A DNA stretch of 41,132 nucleotides from Aquirhabdus sp. (GCA_030150135.1 JASLGO010000141.1:1-41132), one strand, 5' to 3'; counted from the stretch's first letter, positions 25,601 through 34,540 are shown. Numbers and translations are program-made. The notes: generated from the sequence alone by a model not told the origin.

Positions 25601-27304
25601 AGCGCCAATACCCAAACCTTTCGATGTAATATCAGCAGTCCATGTCATCGGTTTTTCAGGTTTCTTATCATGCGCTGGTGTTGCAAAAACCATATTCGCC
25701 GAAGCATCGACAGCTCCAGCCTCCCCTCTGAAAGTCAGTGATGGAACTTTTAAGCCTGTACGCTCACTGAATAAATTTGCCGCATAATGCCCTGCGGGTA
25801 AATACTGACTGGCCAGCATATCCAGATTAGCATCCACTGAAACATGTTCTTTATTCAGGCTTACCAATGCTTCACCGCGCTGAGTATTCACTTGACCAAC
25901 ACCAGCCAACATACGACTCATATTTTCCCAACGCACATCAACCGCAAGTGGTAAAGCGTTATTAGCGAGACTCCCCAGTCGAGCAATACCAACAAGCCAG
26001 CGCTCTCCTGAAGCACCAGTTAGACTCACACCAATTTGAGATTTATGTGGACTAATCAACGCGGTATGTCGAAATGGTCCAGTCAATACTGTCGGCAAAT
26101 ATGGCGCATAAGGTAATACAGTTGTTGGCAATAAATTGACAACCTGCACACCTGAAAACTGACCTTCCACAAACCAATGAACGTCTTTTTGCCAATCAAG
26201 GCGTCCATAGCCTGTCATCGTTCCTTTTGCAATTTTTGCTTGGATGGACTGAAATTGCAGGTCTTTATAGTCGGTAAACATCTGAACAGCATATTGTCCA
26301 GATGGAACATTTTCGCCAATCAGATCGGTATTGACATCAATCCCAATGCCATGTGGCGTCGTGTGAATCACAGCAGAACCAGATTTGGAATATAAGTTTT
26401 GCTCTTTCACAATCGGCCAATGTAAATCACTCCAATTCACTTGTCCTTTCATCGAAAAAATGTGATCCATAGGACGAATATCAACCGATCCTTTGAGCAC
26501 ACCTTGGGATTTCTTTTGTGATGGTATCGCACTCACCACGCCATGAATTTGTTCAAGATCACCTGTTGCATCCACTTGAAAATAAGGAGAACCAATATGA
26601 TCTAGCAGGGGAAGAGATGCTCTCGCCTTTGCACGAATCGGATAGTGCGCATTGAACTGCATGGTGCCTGTGACTTGATCTGCCGCAAAGCCAATATCGT
26701 TAATGCTAGAGTTGGTAATCGTCAATAAATCGCCTTTCCAACTGGCTTTTTTTAACTTGATCTGATTAAAAATAACGTCAACACGATGAACAAGTTGATG
26801 AGTCAGCGGATCATGGACGATCTGTTTAATCGTCAGTTTATTCACAACACTATTGTTCACTCGCAGAACAACAGGCATACGAATCACTGGATAATGGTAA
26901 GGCTTTCCAGTCGGGAGAGTTTTAATATCGATGACTAAATCATCGATCGTGGTATGAATAAGATGTACTTGTCCCTGTAGGATAGATCGCCAGCCGATCC
27001 TAACATTCACTCGTTTCGCTGTAATGTCTGTCGATTCCAATCCAACTTTGACATGATCCAAGATCACGCCATTTTGGAAGTTCCCTTTGACATAGTGATA
27101 AGTGACAAGATGCTGAGATGCTGCAACTTTTTTTAGGACCCACGCAGTTCCTGAATCTGATCCGATTAAAGCCAAAACACTGATAAAACCTAAAGCAAGT
27201 AGCCCAACAATGATCGAAAGCACATTCACCCAAAGTCGTTTTTTCTTTTTTGGAGGCTGATTATCAAGTGGAGCTGGTTCTAGATTGTGAATATCGTCAG
27301 TCAT
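22676..27304 (-). CDS. tamB: Translocation and assembly module subunit TamB
   Basis: 1542 aa, longer than E. coli TamB (1259). A short cytoplasmic N-terminus with a KKKKR cluster is followed by one membrane helix (about 25-47) and a very long beta-rich periplasmic region, typical of the AsmA/TamB bridge proteins that form a hydrophobic groove between the two membranes. The C-terminal third (SGRVDVPHGVISPG..., NVVVGNDLRFRGFGANARIDGGL..., DGSDGDTKVNVTGYLSPNLYVRYG) is the conserved TamB (DUF490) domain, and the protein ends in aromatic FYSWRY. With TamA it serves outer-membrane protein insertion and phospholipid transport. Its ATG directly follows the tamA stop (TAGATG), so the two are translationally coupled. 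Confidence 0.93.
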   Translation of the reverse strand: MTDDIHNLEPAPLDNQPPKKKKRLWVNVLSIIVGLLALGFISVLALIGSDSGTAWVLKKVAASQHLVTYHYVKGNFQNGVILDHVKVGLESTDITAKRVNVRIGWRSILQGQVHLIHTTIDDLVIDIKTLPTGKPYHYPVIRMPVVLRVNNSVVNKLTIKQIVHDPLTHQLVHRVDVIFNQIKLKKASWKGDLLTITNSSINDIGFAADQVTGTMQFNAHYPIRAKARASLPLLDHIGSPYFQVDATGDLEQIHGVVSAIPSQKKSQGVLKGSVDIRPMDHIFSMKGQVNWSDLHWPIVKEQNLYSKSGSAVIHTTPHGIGIDVNTDLIGENVPSGQYAVQMFTDYKDLQFQSIQAKIAKGTMTGYGRLDWQKDVHWFVEGQFSGVQVVNLLPTTVLPYAPYLPTVLTGPFRHTALISPHKSQIGVSLTGASGERWLVGIARLGSLANNALPLAVDVRWENMSRMLAGVGQVNTQRGEALVSLNKEHVSVDANLDMLASQYLPAGHYAANLFSERTGLKVPSLTFRGEAGAVDASANMVFATPAHDKKPEKPMTWTADITSKGLGIGADSIIRQLQGSIHATGVSSSVQDSIVIQPALVGVLKADSPQPNSSASTKNIQLTGRGQVLLTKNTAKNTHGIKAYLAKFDGDLKSSEAPSGKLSILVSGTPDLTKIERFEHDGAAGQISATGQVITKNGVQWSATGKLNHFNLGFFLPSYQSSLTGAFNTNGQWSQTARHVQVTQLDLTGLLKKQPLLAKGTLDAVFNPKSISPLPDKLTATNFLLDWAGNRLTANGGVSTNPQGAPVGSFNIQIDAKNLGQIHPDMSGRVFGVVDLSGKAQAPDTQVNLNVENFKYSTFAIKSANLVGRIPQLGLQPSQLALTVNDFRRDQQLINNINAKLTGTQQSHVLDFSTKTPKTQFAIQLAGGLDAQRNWNGEIRQGILTGRKMTLRQEKPAALQYQNKMNTVSIAAHCWSGAGRFCFVDPVVANRSTGHVALTLDELDLSGFHDMMPNGMIWSGKLQGKASASWQASSPIQLDAEISTDNGSIGLDADDPQDPPSTLPYQRLSLLISTQENGIRLRFDAKTPNIGAGYIDALIDPKAEGKTISGALVLDNVQLQVFKPFFPGIRELSGVASLAGGMSGPLMGPTFYGNFKLDNGKVVASSIPLNLHDINLTSEIRGSQATMNGQFMSGDGKGTLTGLASWADQPVVNLKLTGNELIIRQPPMVTAAVSPAIDIQILPLDKQVSISGRVDVPHGVISPGANSSKAIAKSSDVRIVRLDQSTTAAVLQNVKAWMINMDVNVVVGNDLRFRGFGANARIDGGLQITQRGTGGLMATGQISLEPNTKVDAYGQELVLAKSNIKFKGALLEPTLDIEADKIIDNRTVGIIIQGSAKNPKISTWNNAGLTDQETYSAILSGYISTTTNLPSSTINNTALVHTDVDNALAAAGISAGLSGSRNFTNQIGNAIGLSNLTFGADGSDGDTKVNVTGYLSPNLYVRYGVGVFTPVNKLTLRYQMSQRFYMEASSSIERAIDFFYSWRY

Positions 27305-29548
27305 CTATAAAGGTGCTCCAATATAGAATACGAGACGAATTGGAGGACTGGTTTCTGACACACCAGCCGCTAAATCAACGCGTACAGGCCCAACTGGCGA
27401 CGCATAGCGGATTCCAATCCCTGCACCAATCTTGGTTGGTGTCTTAAACTGGTTATCGTAAGCATTCCCTGCATCCACAAATATTGCACCACGCAGTTTT
27501 GGCTTAAACAAATAATTATACTCAAGTGAGCCTACGATTAAATTTTGTCCACCCACCTCATAACCATTTACCAGAGGAGACAAGCTTTTATAATCATAAC
27601 CCCGAATACTTTGATCACCGCCTGCAAAAAAACGTAAGTTATAAGGCACTTGATTGAAATTTGACGTCAATATTTTACCGACATCAGTACTGATCACGAT
27701 TTGATGGTTATCTGCAAACGTCTGTAGAGCCCGAAGCCCTGCCCGCAGAATAATCATATTGGCATCAGAATACGCTGATCGACTACCCACATCGATCTGA
27801 TAATATTGTCGATAGCCTGACGTTGGATTAATGCCACCCTTGGAAATCACCTGATTTAATCCAAATCCTGCTAATAACGCTTGTTGATGCGAGCTCGCTC
27901 CTTCGATATTAAAAGGCGCTGGTAATAAAGAGGGGTCAACATTAATCGCATTATTCGCAAGCTCATCATTACGGTAGCGTAATGAATAAGTGCGTTGCCA
28001 CTCTCCCACAGGATTAATCGTTCGCTGAACACCAAGCGTTGTTGTTTTGGTATCTACCTGAAGTCCATTCGTTTCATTCAGATTCTGCTCAGCATATCCC
28101 CCAAACACACTCACGACATCACTGAGTGGATTACTCATCGGAATGTTATAGCGTAGATCTAAAGAGTTAAGATTTTGAGATAACTCAGCGTTGGCATCAA
28201 AACTATCTCCTGAATCATTCACCAAAGCACGCCTATACTGTGTCCGAAGTCGTGGACCTGTATCCGTGCCATATCCGATACCCGCCTCTACATTATTCGG
28301 GTGATCTGCATTGAGTGTCACAACAACAGGAATACTGGGTTTCTCATCATGATCGAGAGGCTGTGATGTCGAAGCAGCCGTTGTAACCGATGACTTCTGT
28401 GTATCCACATCGGTTTTTTGAGAAGAGTCTGGTACAGGCGTCACACTAGGCGTAGAACTATCTTGTACTGGAGCGACTGAACTCGTTGAATCTGATGGAT
28501 TAGTTGCATCAGGAACAACATCAGGAGTTGGAGCATCCACTTGGACGTTATTAAAAAACCTCGTATCCTGTAAATTTCGTGATAACTTTGCCAGACTCGC
28601 AGCATCATAAGGCTCACCTGATTTAAAAGGTTGAAGCGCTGCTAGCACACTCGGTTTTAAAGGAAGTTTTTTGGTCGGATTACTATTCTGATAAGTCACA
28701 TCGCCGAACGCATAACGCACTCCCGTATCATAAGACAATACGATATCGGCTGTTTTGGGTGGCAAAGTCACTTGCACATCATGCACAAGATAATGTCCTT
28801 TAAAATAGCCATGATCCGTTGCAATATTTACAATTCGTGTTTTCGTATTTTCATACTCAGCATGATTCAGCGTATCGCCTACTTTAAGGTCAGGCTTTTT
28901 CTGCAATTGAATATAGGCCTTATCACTTTCGCCATCACCTGTAATTGTGATCTTTTGACTTGCGACAGTCACAGGAGTATCTGGCACCACATCGACTAGC
29001 AAATGATCACGAGATGTTTTATTAAAGTGAAAAGTCGCTGTGTAATAGCCGACAGCCTGTGCCGCATCGACAGCCAAACCTCTCAATCGTGGTAAATCAT
29101 TCTGAAAGTCGTCAAACTCTTCGACAGTAATTTGCTTTAACGTTTCTTTTAAATTAGTTTCTAAAGCCTCTGGTGCACCATTGACATCAACACTAATGGT
29201 TGGCCCTGCAACAACGATATACTTACTTTTAGGTTTACGCCAAAAAAATATGTGATCTTCAATTCTGGTCAGCAAACTTGGCTTTACGTCGCTCGGTGGT
29301 AACGAAATTGGATTGGGGGAGTTATGAGCATCTTCGATCGCTGCTTTTGAGGCTGCTTTCGTCGCATCTTCTTTGGCAACAGGATTCACAATAGACGATA
29401 CAGGCACACGATCTTCCTGAGCGACTGCCGCCGATACCGATGAAGAATTAGTTGCGCTGACATCATTTGTTTCAGCCAGAGTGGACTGTGCGGTCAGGCT
29501 AGCACCGAGCAATACACACACAGATGTGCTGAAACGCGAATTAAGCAT
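27305..29548 (-). CDS. tamA: Translocation and assembly module subunit TamA (Omp85 family)
   Basis: 747 aa. A signal peptide (about 1-25, ending STLA) is followed by an Ala/Ser-rich linker to about 90, three POTRA domains (about 110-415), and the 16-strand Omp85 barrel (about 420-747) with the conserved RGYDYKSL motif (..FFAGGDQSIRGYDY..) and a VRVDLAAGV...FYIGAPL end. It works at the outer membrane with TamB. An odd feature is a Ser/Thr/Pro/Asp-rich stretch of about 65 residues (339-404) inserted within the last POTRA domain, between the strand FFNNVQVDA and the strand IPVVVTL. This makes the protein longer than E. coli TamA (577). Divergent from the LplT-like gene, with about 135 bases between them. 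Confidence 0.93.
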   Translation of the reverse strand: MLNSRFSTSVCVLLGASLTAQSTLAETNDVSATNSSSVSAAVAQEDRVPVSSIVNPVAKEDATKAASKAAIEDAHNSPNPISLPPSDVKPSLLTRIEDHIFFWRKPKSKYIVVAGPTISVDVNGAPEALETNLKETLKQITVEEFDDFQNDLPRLRGLAVDAAQAVGYYTATFHFNKTSRDHLLVDVVPDTPVTVASQKITITGDGESDKAYIQLQKKPDLKVGDTLNHAEYENTKTRIVNIATDHGYFKGHYLVHDVQVTLPPKTADIVLSYDTGVRYAFGDVTYQNSNPTKKLPLKPSVLAALQPFKSGEPYDAASLAKLSRNLQDTRFFNNVQVDAPTPDVVPDATNPSDSTSSVAPVQDSSTPSVTPVPDSSQKTDVDTQKSSVTTAASTSQPLDHDEKPSIPVVVTLNADHPNNVEAGIGYGTDTGPRLRTQYRRALVNDSGDSFDANAELSQNLNSLDLRYNIPMSNPLSDVVSVFGGYAEQNLNETNGLQVDTKTTTLGVQRTINPVGEWQRTYSLRYRNDELANNAINVDPSLLPAPFNIEGASSHQQALLAGFGLNQVISKGGINPTSGYRQYYQIDVGSRSAYSDANMIILRAGLRALQTFADNHQIVISTDVGKILTSNFNQVPYNLRFFAGGDQSIRGYDYKSLSPLVNGYEVGGQNLIVGSLEYNYLFKPKLRGAIFVDAGNAYDNQFKTPTKIGAGIGIRYASPVGPVRVDLAAGVSETSPPIRLVFYIGAPL

Positions 29549-29684
29549 ATGAAGAAAAACCTATTTTTTGTCGCTCAACCGTATGAGCAATGACCAGATG
29601 AATAATAACGTGTTGTCCTAGAGCTTGCTAGTGAACTCATAGATCGTTATGGTAGTAGATGCCTGTATTCAGCCTGAGTGTTTC

Positions 29685-30974
29685 ATGTCCAACCAATTTT
29701 CACTACTTAAAACACGACGATTTCTACCCATCTTTATTACCCAATTTTTGGGTGCGCTCAACGATAATACGTTCAAACAGGCGCTCATCATCCTTTTTAC
29801 ATTTCATGCAGCATCAGTCATCAATGTACAGCCGACAATTCTAAACAATCTTGCAGCAGGGTTATTCATTCTTCCCTACTTTCTATTTTCGTCAACAGCG
29901 GGTCAAATCGCTGATAAATACGAAAAGTCTAAACTTACGCAATATATCAAGATATTCGAAATTATTATCATGTCTTTGGTAACCATTGCTTTTTTTACCA
30001 ATACTTTTTGGCTGTTCATGCTGGCTTTATTTGGCATGGGCACGCATGCGACTTTTTTTGGCCCCATTAAATATAGCATCTTGCCTCAATTACTCACTCG
30101 AGATGAAATTGTTGGGGGCAACGGATTATTTGAAACAGGAACCTCCTTTGCCACACTGGCAGGCATGATCCTTGGTGGCACGATTATGACCATCGCTGGG
30201 ACAAACTATCTATGGATTAGTGGAACGTTATTAATCATTGCAATTGTCGGCTATTTGTTCTCACACGAAATTCCAGCCCGCGCCATCGGTCATGCTGACT
30301 TAAAAATTAATTGGAACGTCTTTGCGACAACGAGACAAACGCTTCAATATGCCAGTAACCTTGGTGATGTCTCATATACGATTTTAGGAATCTCTTGGTT
30401 CTGGTATTATGGCGCAACTTTCTTGACTCAAATTCCTGTATTTACACGCGAAATACTTCATGGTTCAGAAAGCGTTGTGACACTTTTACTCACCGTATTT
30501 TCTGTGGGTATTGCATTAGGTTCACTGCTTTGTGAGCACTTTACAGGCAGACATTCACAATTAAAATTAGTGCCTATTGGAGCAGTAGGACTTACCGCCT
30601 CAGCAATATTTTTATACCTCGCGTCGCATGGCTTGGTCAGTCAATCAGATCATCAAAATATCATCGACGTCATATACCAAACTCAATATTGGCCAATATT
30701 TATTGCGTTTGCTGGTATTGGCATGTTTGGCGGATTCTACATCGTGCCACTCTACGCACATCTACAATATGATTCCCCTGAAAGTTTCAGAGCTCGTGTC
30801 ATCGCTGCAAATAGCATCATGAATGCTTTATTTATGGTCGTATCCAGCATCGTATCTGTTGCAGTGCTATCATGGCTACATCGTTCTATTCCAGAACTAT
30901 TTTTAGTCACGGCAGTGCTCAGTGCAATTGTTTCACTGATTGTGATTAAACATTTGAATACAGATAACACCTAG
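29685..30974 (+). CDS. MFS transporter, LplT-like (lysophospholipid transport)
   Basis: 429 aa from the ATG at 29685 (MSNQFSLLKTRRF); an upstream ATG at 29649 adds 12 residues that do not fit the family. Twelve hydrophobic segments fit the major facilitator superfamily. The N-terminal helix motif FITQFLGALNDNTFKQA, with the Asn-Asp-Asn pair, is characteristic of the LplT/acyl-ACP-synthetase-linked group that moves lysophospholipids across the inner membrane. No acyltransferase (aas/plsC) is fused or adjacent, so the link to phospholipid repair rests on the family only. Placement beside tamAB, also implicated in phospholipid traffic, is suggestive. The ribosome-binding site GAGTG is moderate. 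Confidence 0.82.
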   Translation: MSNQFSLLKTRRFLPIFITQFLGALNDNTFKQALIILFTFHAASVINVQPTILNNLAAGLFILPYFLFSSTAGQIADKYEKSKLTQYIKIFEIIIMSLVTIAFFTNTFWLFMLALFGMGTHATFFGPIKYSILPQLLTRDEIVGGNGLFETGTSFATLAGMILGGTIMTIAGTNYLWISGTLLIIAIVGYLFSHEIPARAIGHADLKINWNVFATTRQTLQYASNLGDVSYTILGISWFWYYGATFLTQIPVFTREILHGSESVVTLLLTVFSVGIALGSLLCEHFTGRHSQLKLVPIGAVGLTASAIFLYLASHGLVSQSDHQNIIDVIYQTQYWPIFIAFAGIGMFGGFYIVPLYAHLQYDSPESFRARVIAANSIMNALFMVVSSIVSVAVLSWLHRSIPELFLVTAVLSAIVSLIVIKHLNTDNT

Positions 30975-31030
30975 CGACTCTGATCTTAGAAAGCGTTATA
31001 TTTACACAATGATTCAATGGAGTGGTTACC

Positions 31031-31666
31031 ATGCTTCACCAGACATTTGCAGATCGTATCATTGGTGCATTTGACCAAGCTCTGCGTAGCGTGGTACCGA
31101 ATACAACTCAAGCTGAGCGTCCTCTTCCCGGCTCTCAAACCACGAGTGAACTTAATGTTCGCGACGCACGACACGTTGCAGGACTCATGCGTGTCAATCA
31201 TAGTGGAGAAGTTGCTGCTCAAGCGCTCTATCACGGTCAAGCCCTTACAGCCAAACTTCCTCATGTTCGTGACGCTATGCAACAAGCCGCACGCGAAGAA
31301 CAAGATCATTTGGCATGGTGCGAAGAACGACTCAAAGAACTCGATAGTCATACTAGTTTATTAAATCCACTCTGGTACGCCATGTCGTTCGGCATTGGAG
31401 CAATTGCAGGTTTAGCAGGCGATCAATATAGCTTGGGATTCGTTGCAGAGACTGAGCGACAAGTCGGTCTGCATCTCGATGAACATTTGCAATCTCTTCC
31501 CGAAAATGATGATCGTAGTCGCGCAATTTTGCAGCAAATGCACAAAGATGAGTTACACCACCGAGATCAAGCCATCGAAGCTGGTGCTCAAGAACTTCCA
31601 GAATCTGTAAAAGCTGTCATGGGCGTTGTTTCAAAGGTAATGACAAAAAGTAGTTATTTTGTTTAA
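31031..31666 (+). CDS. coq7: 2-polyprenyl-3-methyl-6-methoxy-1,4-benzoquinone monooxygenase
   Basis: 211 aa from the ATG at 31031. GGAG ends 8 bases before it, which rules out the GTG at 31022 that overlaps the GGAG. It is a di-iron hydroxylase of ubiquinone synthesis, adding the penultimate ring hydroxyl. All six metal ligands of the Coq7 family are present: Glu60, Glu90, His93 (EEQDH), Glu142, Glu174 and His177 (DELHH). The central hydrophobic segments (about 114-135) suit membrane association. Single gene. Its presence indicates the O2-dependent Coq7 route rather than UbiF at this step. Confidence 0.95.
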   Translation: MLHQTFADRIIGAFDQALRSVVPNTTQAERPLPGSQTTSELNVRDARHVAGLMRVNHSGEVAAQALYHGQALTAKLPHVRDAMQQAAREEQDHLAWCEERLKELDSHTSLLNPLWYAMSFGIGAIAGLAGDQYSLGFVAETERQVGLHLDEHLQSLPENDDRSRAILQQMHKDELHHRDQAIEAGAQELPESVKAVMGVVSKVMTKSSYFV

Positions 31667-31750
31667 GTGACTTCTCGTACAGACAAAGAAAGATTACTTT
31701 AAGTAGGCAAGAAATGGACTGATTCAAACACTTAAACTGAGCATGAAGCC

Positions 31751-32401
31751 ATGAAAAGATCTCTGCACCTACTCATCACTGTTCTCTTATCGATTATCGC
31801 GAGTGGGTGCTTAACATCTGAATTATATCAATTAAAAAAAGAAAGTTTTAATGAGGAACTGACAGGTTTTCTCATTACCCAAGATCAAAAACAAGTGGTT
31901 TTAGTAGGTCAACGCTATCACTATATCTTTCCAATGGATAACACCGTCAAAAATACGCTGCAGTGGTCAAATCGCTCCAAGCTAAGAGCAACTAACCTGC
32001 ATTTTGTGATCAGCAAGAACAATATAATCAACGGAACATTCTTATTAAAAAGTGAAAATGATGCTGTTTTATCAGATAACGATAAAGCATTTTTATTAAC
32101 CAATCATTTCAAAATCAGAACGGATGGCGTTTATTATTTTGCAGGAAAACTATCTCAGGGCACCGTTTATGAATCAGGGAGTTTTAAGCTCCCTGAAGCA
32201 CAAGCCTTTAAAAAACCTTACTATCTAAACATTTCTTATGATTATGCAACGACAGGTCAGACGCTGACTAAAATTCTCGTGACACCTTTGGCTGTTGCTG
32301 GAGATGGCATTGATACTGTTGTCGGTGCGATTATTGCTGCTCCGTTAGGAATTGCTTTTGCAAATAGAGAAACAGATGACGAGCATGACACAGTTCATTA
32401 A
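31751..32401 (+). CDS. Lipoprotein, unknown function
   Basis: 216 aa. The signal peptide MKRSLHLLITVLLSIIASG ends at lipidated Cys20. The body (21-185) is beta-rich and polar, with no Cys. Near the C-terminus a stretch ILVTPLAVAGDGIDTVVGAIIAAPLGIAF (about 175-205) resembles the hydrophobic tail of small YidQ/YceK-type envelope lipoproteins. A charged tail follows (ETDDEHDTVH). No enzymatic motif seen. Convergent with the folK-like gene, with only 14 bases between stops, so transcripts of the two genes probably overlap. Function unknown. Confidence 0.78.
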   Translation: MKRSLHLLITVLLSIIASGCLTSELYQLKKESFNEELTGFLITQDQKQVVLVGQRYHYIFPMDNTVKNTLQWSNRSKLRATNLHFVISKNNIINGTFLLKSENDAVLSDNDKAFLLTNHFKIRTDGVYYFAGKLSQGTVYESGSFKLPEAQAFKKPYYLNISYDYATTGQTLTKILVTPLAVAGDGIDTVVGAIIAAPLGIAFANRETDDEHDTVH

Positions 32402-32415
32402 TCACATCATTTTCA

Positions 32416-32817
32416 TTAAGGCTGAATAAGACTGACGATTTGCTCAAATCCAGACCAGATTTCCTTCATCGGAACAATCACATCCATTGGTAACGGTAAG
32501 CGATGCAAATCAAACACTGCATCCAGCCCCACCATTTCCCAAGCAATCAAATCAATGTCTAAACGAATGATATTTGATTTACGAATTCGACCCGCATCAT
32601 CTTCAAGCTGATAAATAATTTTTCTGATCGATTCAGCTGTTAGATCCGAATCAAGTCGCACAGCCATATTCAAATAATTGAAACCAACACCTGAACGCGG
32701 CGGCAATTCATAGCGTGAAGACAATAAAGTATCCCCTAATTTCGCAAGCTCCACACATGCAAAATCAAGAGAAGGTTCGGGCTGATCATTACTGCCCAGA
32801 GCTAGCCAATAACGCAT
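32416..32817 (-). CDS. folK: Folate-pathway hydroxymethylpterin pyrophosphokinase (FolK-like), short and divergent
   Basis: 133 aa from the ATG at 32817, chosen because GGGAG lies 5 bases upstream and the protein then begins MRYWLALGSN like other HPPKs. An upstream ATG would add 7 residues. Transfers pyrophosphate from ATP to 6-hydroxymethyl-dihydropterin. Kept: LALGSN, the GFNYLNMAV strand and the Mg-binding LDIDLI. Altered: the usual GPRTLDLD loop reads SNIIRLDID, and the protein is about 25 residues shorter than typical HPPK (near 160). It overlaps the end of folB by 29 bases in a shared operon. Most likely a working but divergent enzyme; a normal folK elsewhere in the genome would change that view. 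Confidence 0.75.
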   Translation of the reverse strand: MRYWLALGSNDQPEPSLDFACVELAKLGDTLLSSRYELPPRSGVGFNYLNMAVRLDSDLTAESIRKIIYQLEDDAGRIRKSNIIRLDIDLIAWEMVGLDAVFDLHRLPLPMDVIVPMKEIWSGFEQIVSLIQP

Positions 32818-33169
32818 GGCGCTCCCGTATAATTTCAATACCTACTGCCTGTGCACCTTTGACCGCAAGTGGCTTCTTTACTTTGACTTGAACAGTCTGC
32901 ACAGTAGAAAAGTGATTTAAGATCATTGCCGCCAGTTTATTAGCAAGTGTTTCTAATAATTGAGGTTTCAATGATCGCGTCAACTCAGTCACCTGCTCGG
33001 CAACAAGTGCATAATTCACTGCATCCTGAATATCATCGCTCATTGCCGCAGCGCGTGTATCAACTGTCATCACAAGATCAATCAACACAGGCTGCTCAAT
33101 TTGCCGTTCCCATTCAAAAATACCAATGACTGCATTTACGCGTAAGCCTTCAATCAGGACTTTATCCAT
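32789..33169 (-). CDS. folB: Dihydroneopterin aldolase
   Basis: 126 aa from the ATG at 33169, where AAGG lies 8 bases upstream; the GTG nine bases earlier is too near it. Cleaves dihydroneopterin to 6-hydroxymethyl-dihydropterin and glycolaldehyde in folate synthesis. Family pattern: MDKVLIEGLRVNAVIGIFEWER at the start, LLETLANKLAAMIL in the middle, and VKVKKPLAV with the conserved Lys-Pro near the C-terminus. The size is normal for the octameric enzyme. It is the first gene of a two-gene folate unit, overlapping folK, which supports both assignments. Confidence 0.93.
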   Translation of the reverse strand: MDKVLIEGLRVNAVIGIFEWERQIEQPVLIDLVMTVDTRAAAMSDDIQDAVNYALVAEQVTELTRSLKPQLLETLANKLAAMILNHFSTVQTVQVKVKKPLAVKGAQAVGIEIIRERHALLASSGQ

Positions 33170-33232
33170 CACCCACACCTTCTGAAAAACACGCCTTCAT
33201 GAATAGCAGTCATCAAAACACAAAATCTAACA

Positions 33233-34540
33233 TCAATGAATAAGCTTAGAAACTGGCTCTTCAGCAACCAACTGTAAACGTGCATCAGCAAACATATCCA
33301 TGTGCGGCGTCAACACTTGCATGAAGCGATCGAAATAAAGCATCTGTTTCATAAGTAGCGCAAAATCACTTGGGAAACGGATTCCATGACGTTCACCAAC
33401 CTGAACCATATCCATCATCAATGTATTCAAATCACCCGTATCGCCAGAAATGATTTTTTGTGGATCAGTCATCAGTAATGTTTTAAACATCGTTTCAATG
33501 TCTTTTTCTAATACTTTGAGATCAACTACTGCATTCGTCATGCCCATTTTGACCATGTTTTCAGCCATCAACGCATAATCCGTCGTTTGTAAGGCTTGCA
33601 TGAAGTTAATCGAAGATTGCCAAACTTCTGGTTTTAATTGACCCACAATACCAAAATCAATAAATCCAACTCGACCATCGGTCAACAGCATAAGGTTTCC
33701 AGCATGTAAGTCCGCATGAAAACTCTTACATAACATTAATGACGAGAACCAAGTATTCATAGCTGTAATCAGTGCTTGAGAAGGCTCTTTGGTGTGCTTT
33801 TTCATGGCATCAATATCAGTCATTGGTACGCCATAGAGACGTTCCATGGTCAGCACTGTACGTGTTGATGCACGATGATACACTTTTGGCGCAACAACTT
33901 GGGTATTGTTGGTTGCTTTCAAAAACTGTTGGAAATCCTCAATATTTTGAGCCTCTTCAATAAAATCAACTTCACGTACCATACGAATCTTGATTTCATT
34001 CACCATCGCAGCCAATGATGCAAACTTCAGCTTCGGCATCGCACGCTCAAGCATCTTGGTCGCAAAATGCACAAAATTCAAATCTGTATATAAGATTGTT
34101 TCGACGCCTGGTTTCTGTACCTTAATTACAACGTCTTCACCTGTAACCAAAGTTGCCGCATGAACCTGAGCAATGGATGCAGATGCCAAACATTTCTGAT
34201 CAATATGGCTAAAAATTTCAGTTAATGGACGATCAAACTCTTCCGTCAGCTTCGCCTCAATTTCCGAAAAAGGAATCGGTGTTGTCTGATCTAAACAAGT
34301 TTGAAACTCCTCCACATAGGCACGAGGAAAAAGTGATGGAGAACTGGCAATAAATTGACCTAATTTAATATAGGTCGCACCGAGTTTTTCAAAAGTTTCC
34401 CGAAGCAGTTGCGGCGCAGAAGGCTTATCCTGCGCATAACGGATCCCTGCAAACAGCACAACCAAAGTTGTCTCACCAATACGAGCAAGACTACGTAAAC
34501 TATTTTCTAGTAGGTGTTTTTCTGGTGATTGTTCAGACAT
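33233..34540 (-). CDS. ABC1/UbiB-family atypical kinase
   Basis: 435 aa. Atypical protein-kinase-like fold with the family hallmarks: KxGQ (59-62), the Ala-rich loop LASASIAQVH, the nucleotide-binding Lys140 in VVIKVQKPG, HADLHAGN (275-282) and the metal-binding DFG (295-297). UbiB/COQ8 members are ATPases that help ubiquinone synthesis rather than phosphorylating proteins. This one is about 100 residues shorter than E. coli UbiB and shows no C-terminal membrane helices, so it may be a second ABC1 protein with another lipid-related role rather than UbiB itself. It lies 121 bases downstream of moeB and 63 bases upstream of folB, all in the same direction. Confidence 0.85.
   Translation of the reverse strand: MSEQSPEKHLLENSLRSLARIGETTLVVLFAGIRYAQDKPSAPQLLRETFEKLGATYIKLGQFIASSPSLFPRAYVEEFQTCLDQTTPIPFSEIEAKLTEEFDRPLTEIFSHIDQKCLASASIAQVHAATLVTGEDVVIKVQKPGVETILYTDLNFVHFATKMLERAMPKLKFASLAAMVNEIKIRMVREVDFIEEAQNIEDFQQFLKATNNTQVVAPKVYHRASTRTVLTMERLYGVPMTDIDAMKKHTKEPSQALITAMNTWFSSLMLCKSFHADLHAGNLMLLTDGRVGFIDFGIVGQLKPEVWQSSINFMQALQTTDYALMAENMVKMGMTNAVVDLKVLEKDIETMFKTLLMTDPQKIISGDTGDLNTLMMDMVQVGERHGIRFPSDFALLMKQMLYFDRFMQVLTPHMDMFADARLQLVAEEPVSKLIH

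Noticed and set aside
31017..31364. 115-aa and 121-aa frames overlapping coq7
   Set aside because: coq7 has all six metal ligands and a proper ribosome-binding site in its frame; the others are shadows.
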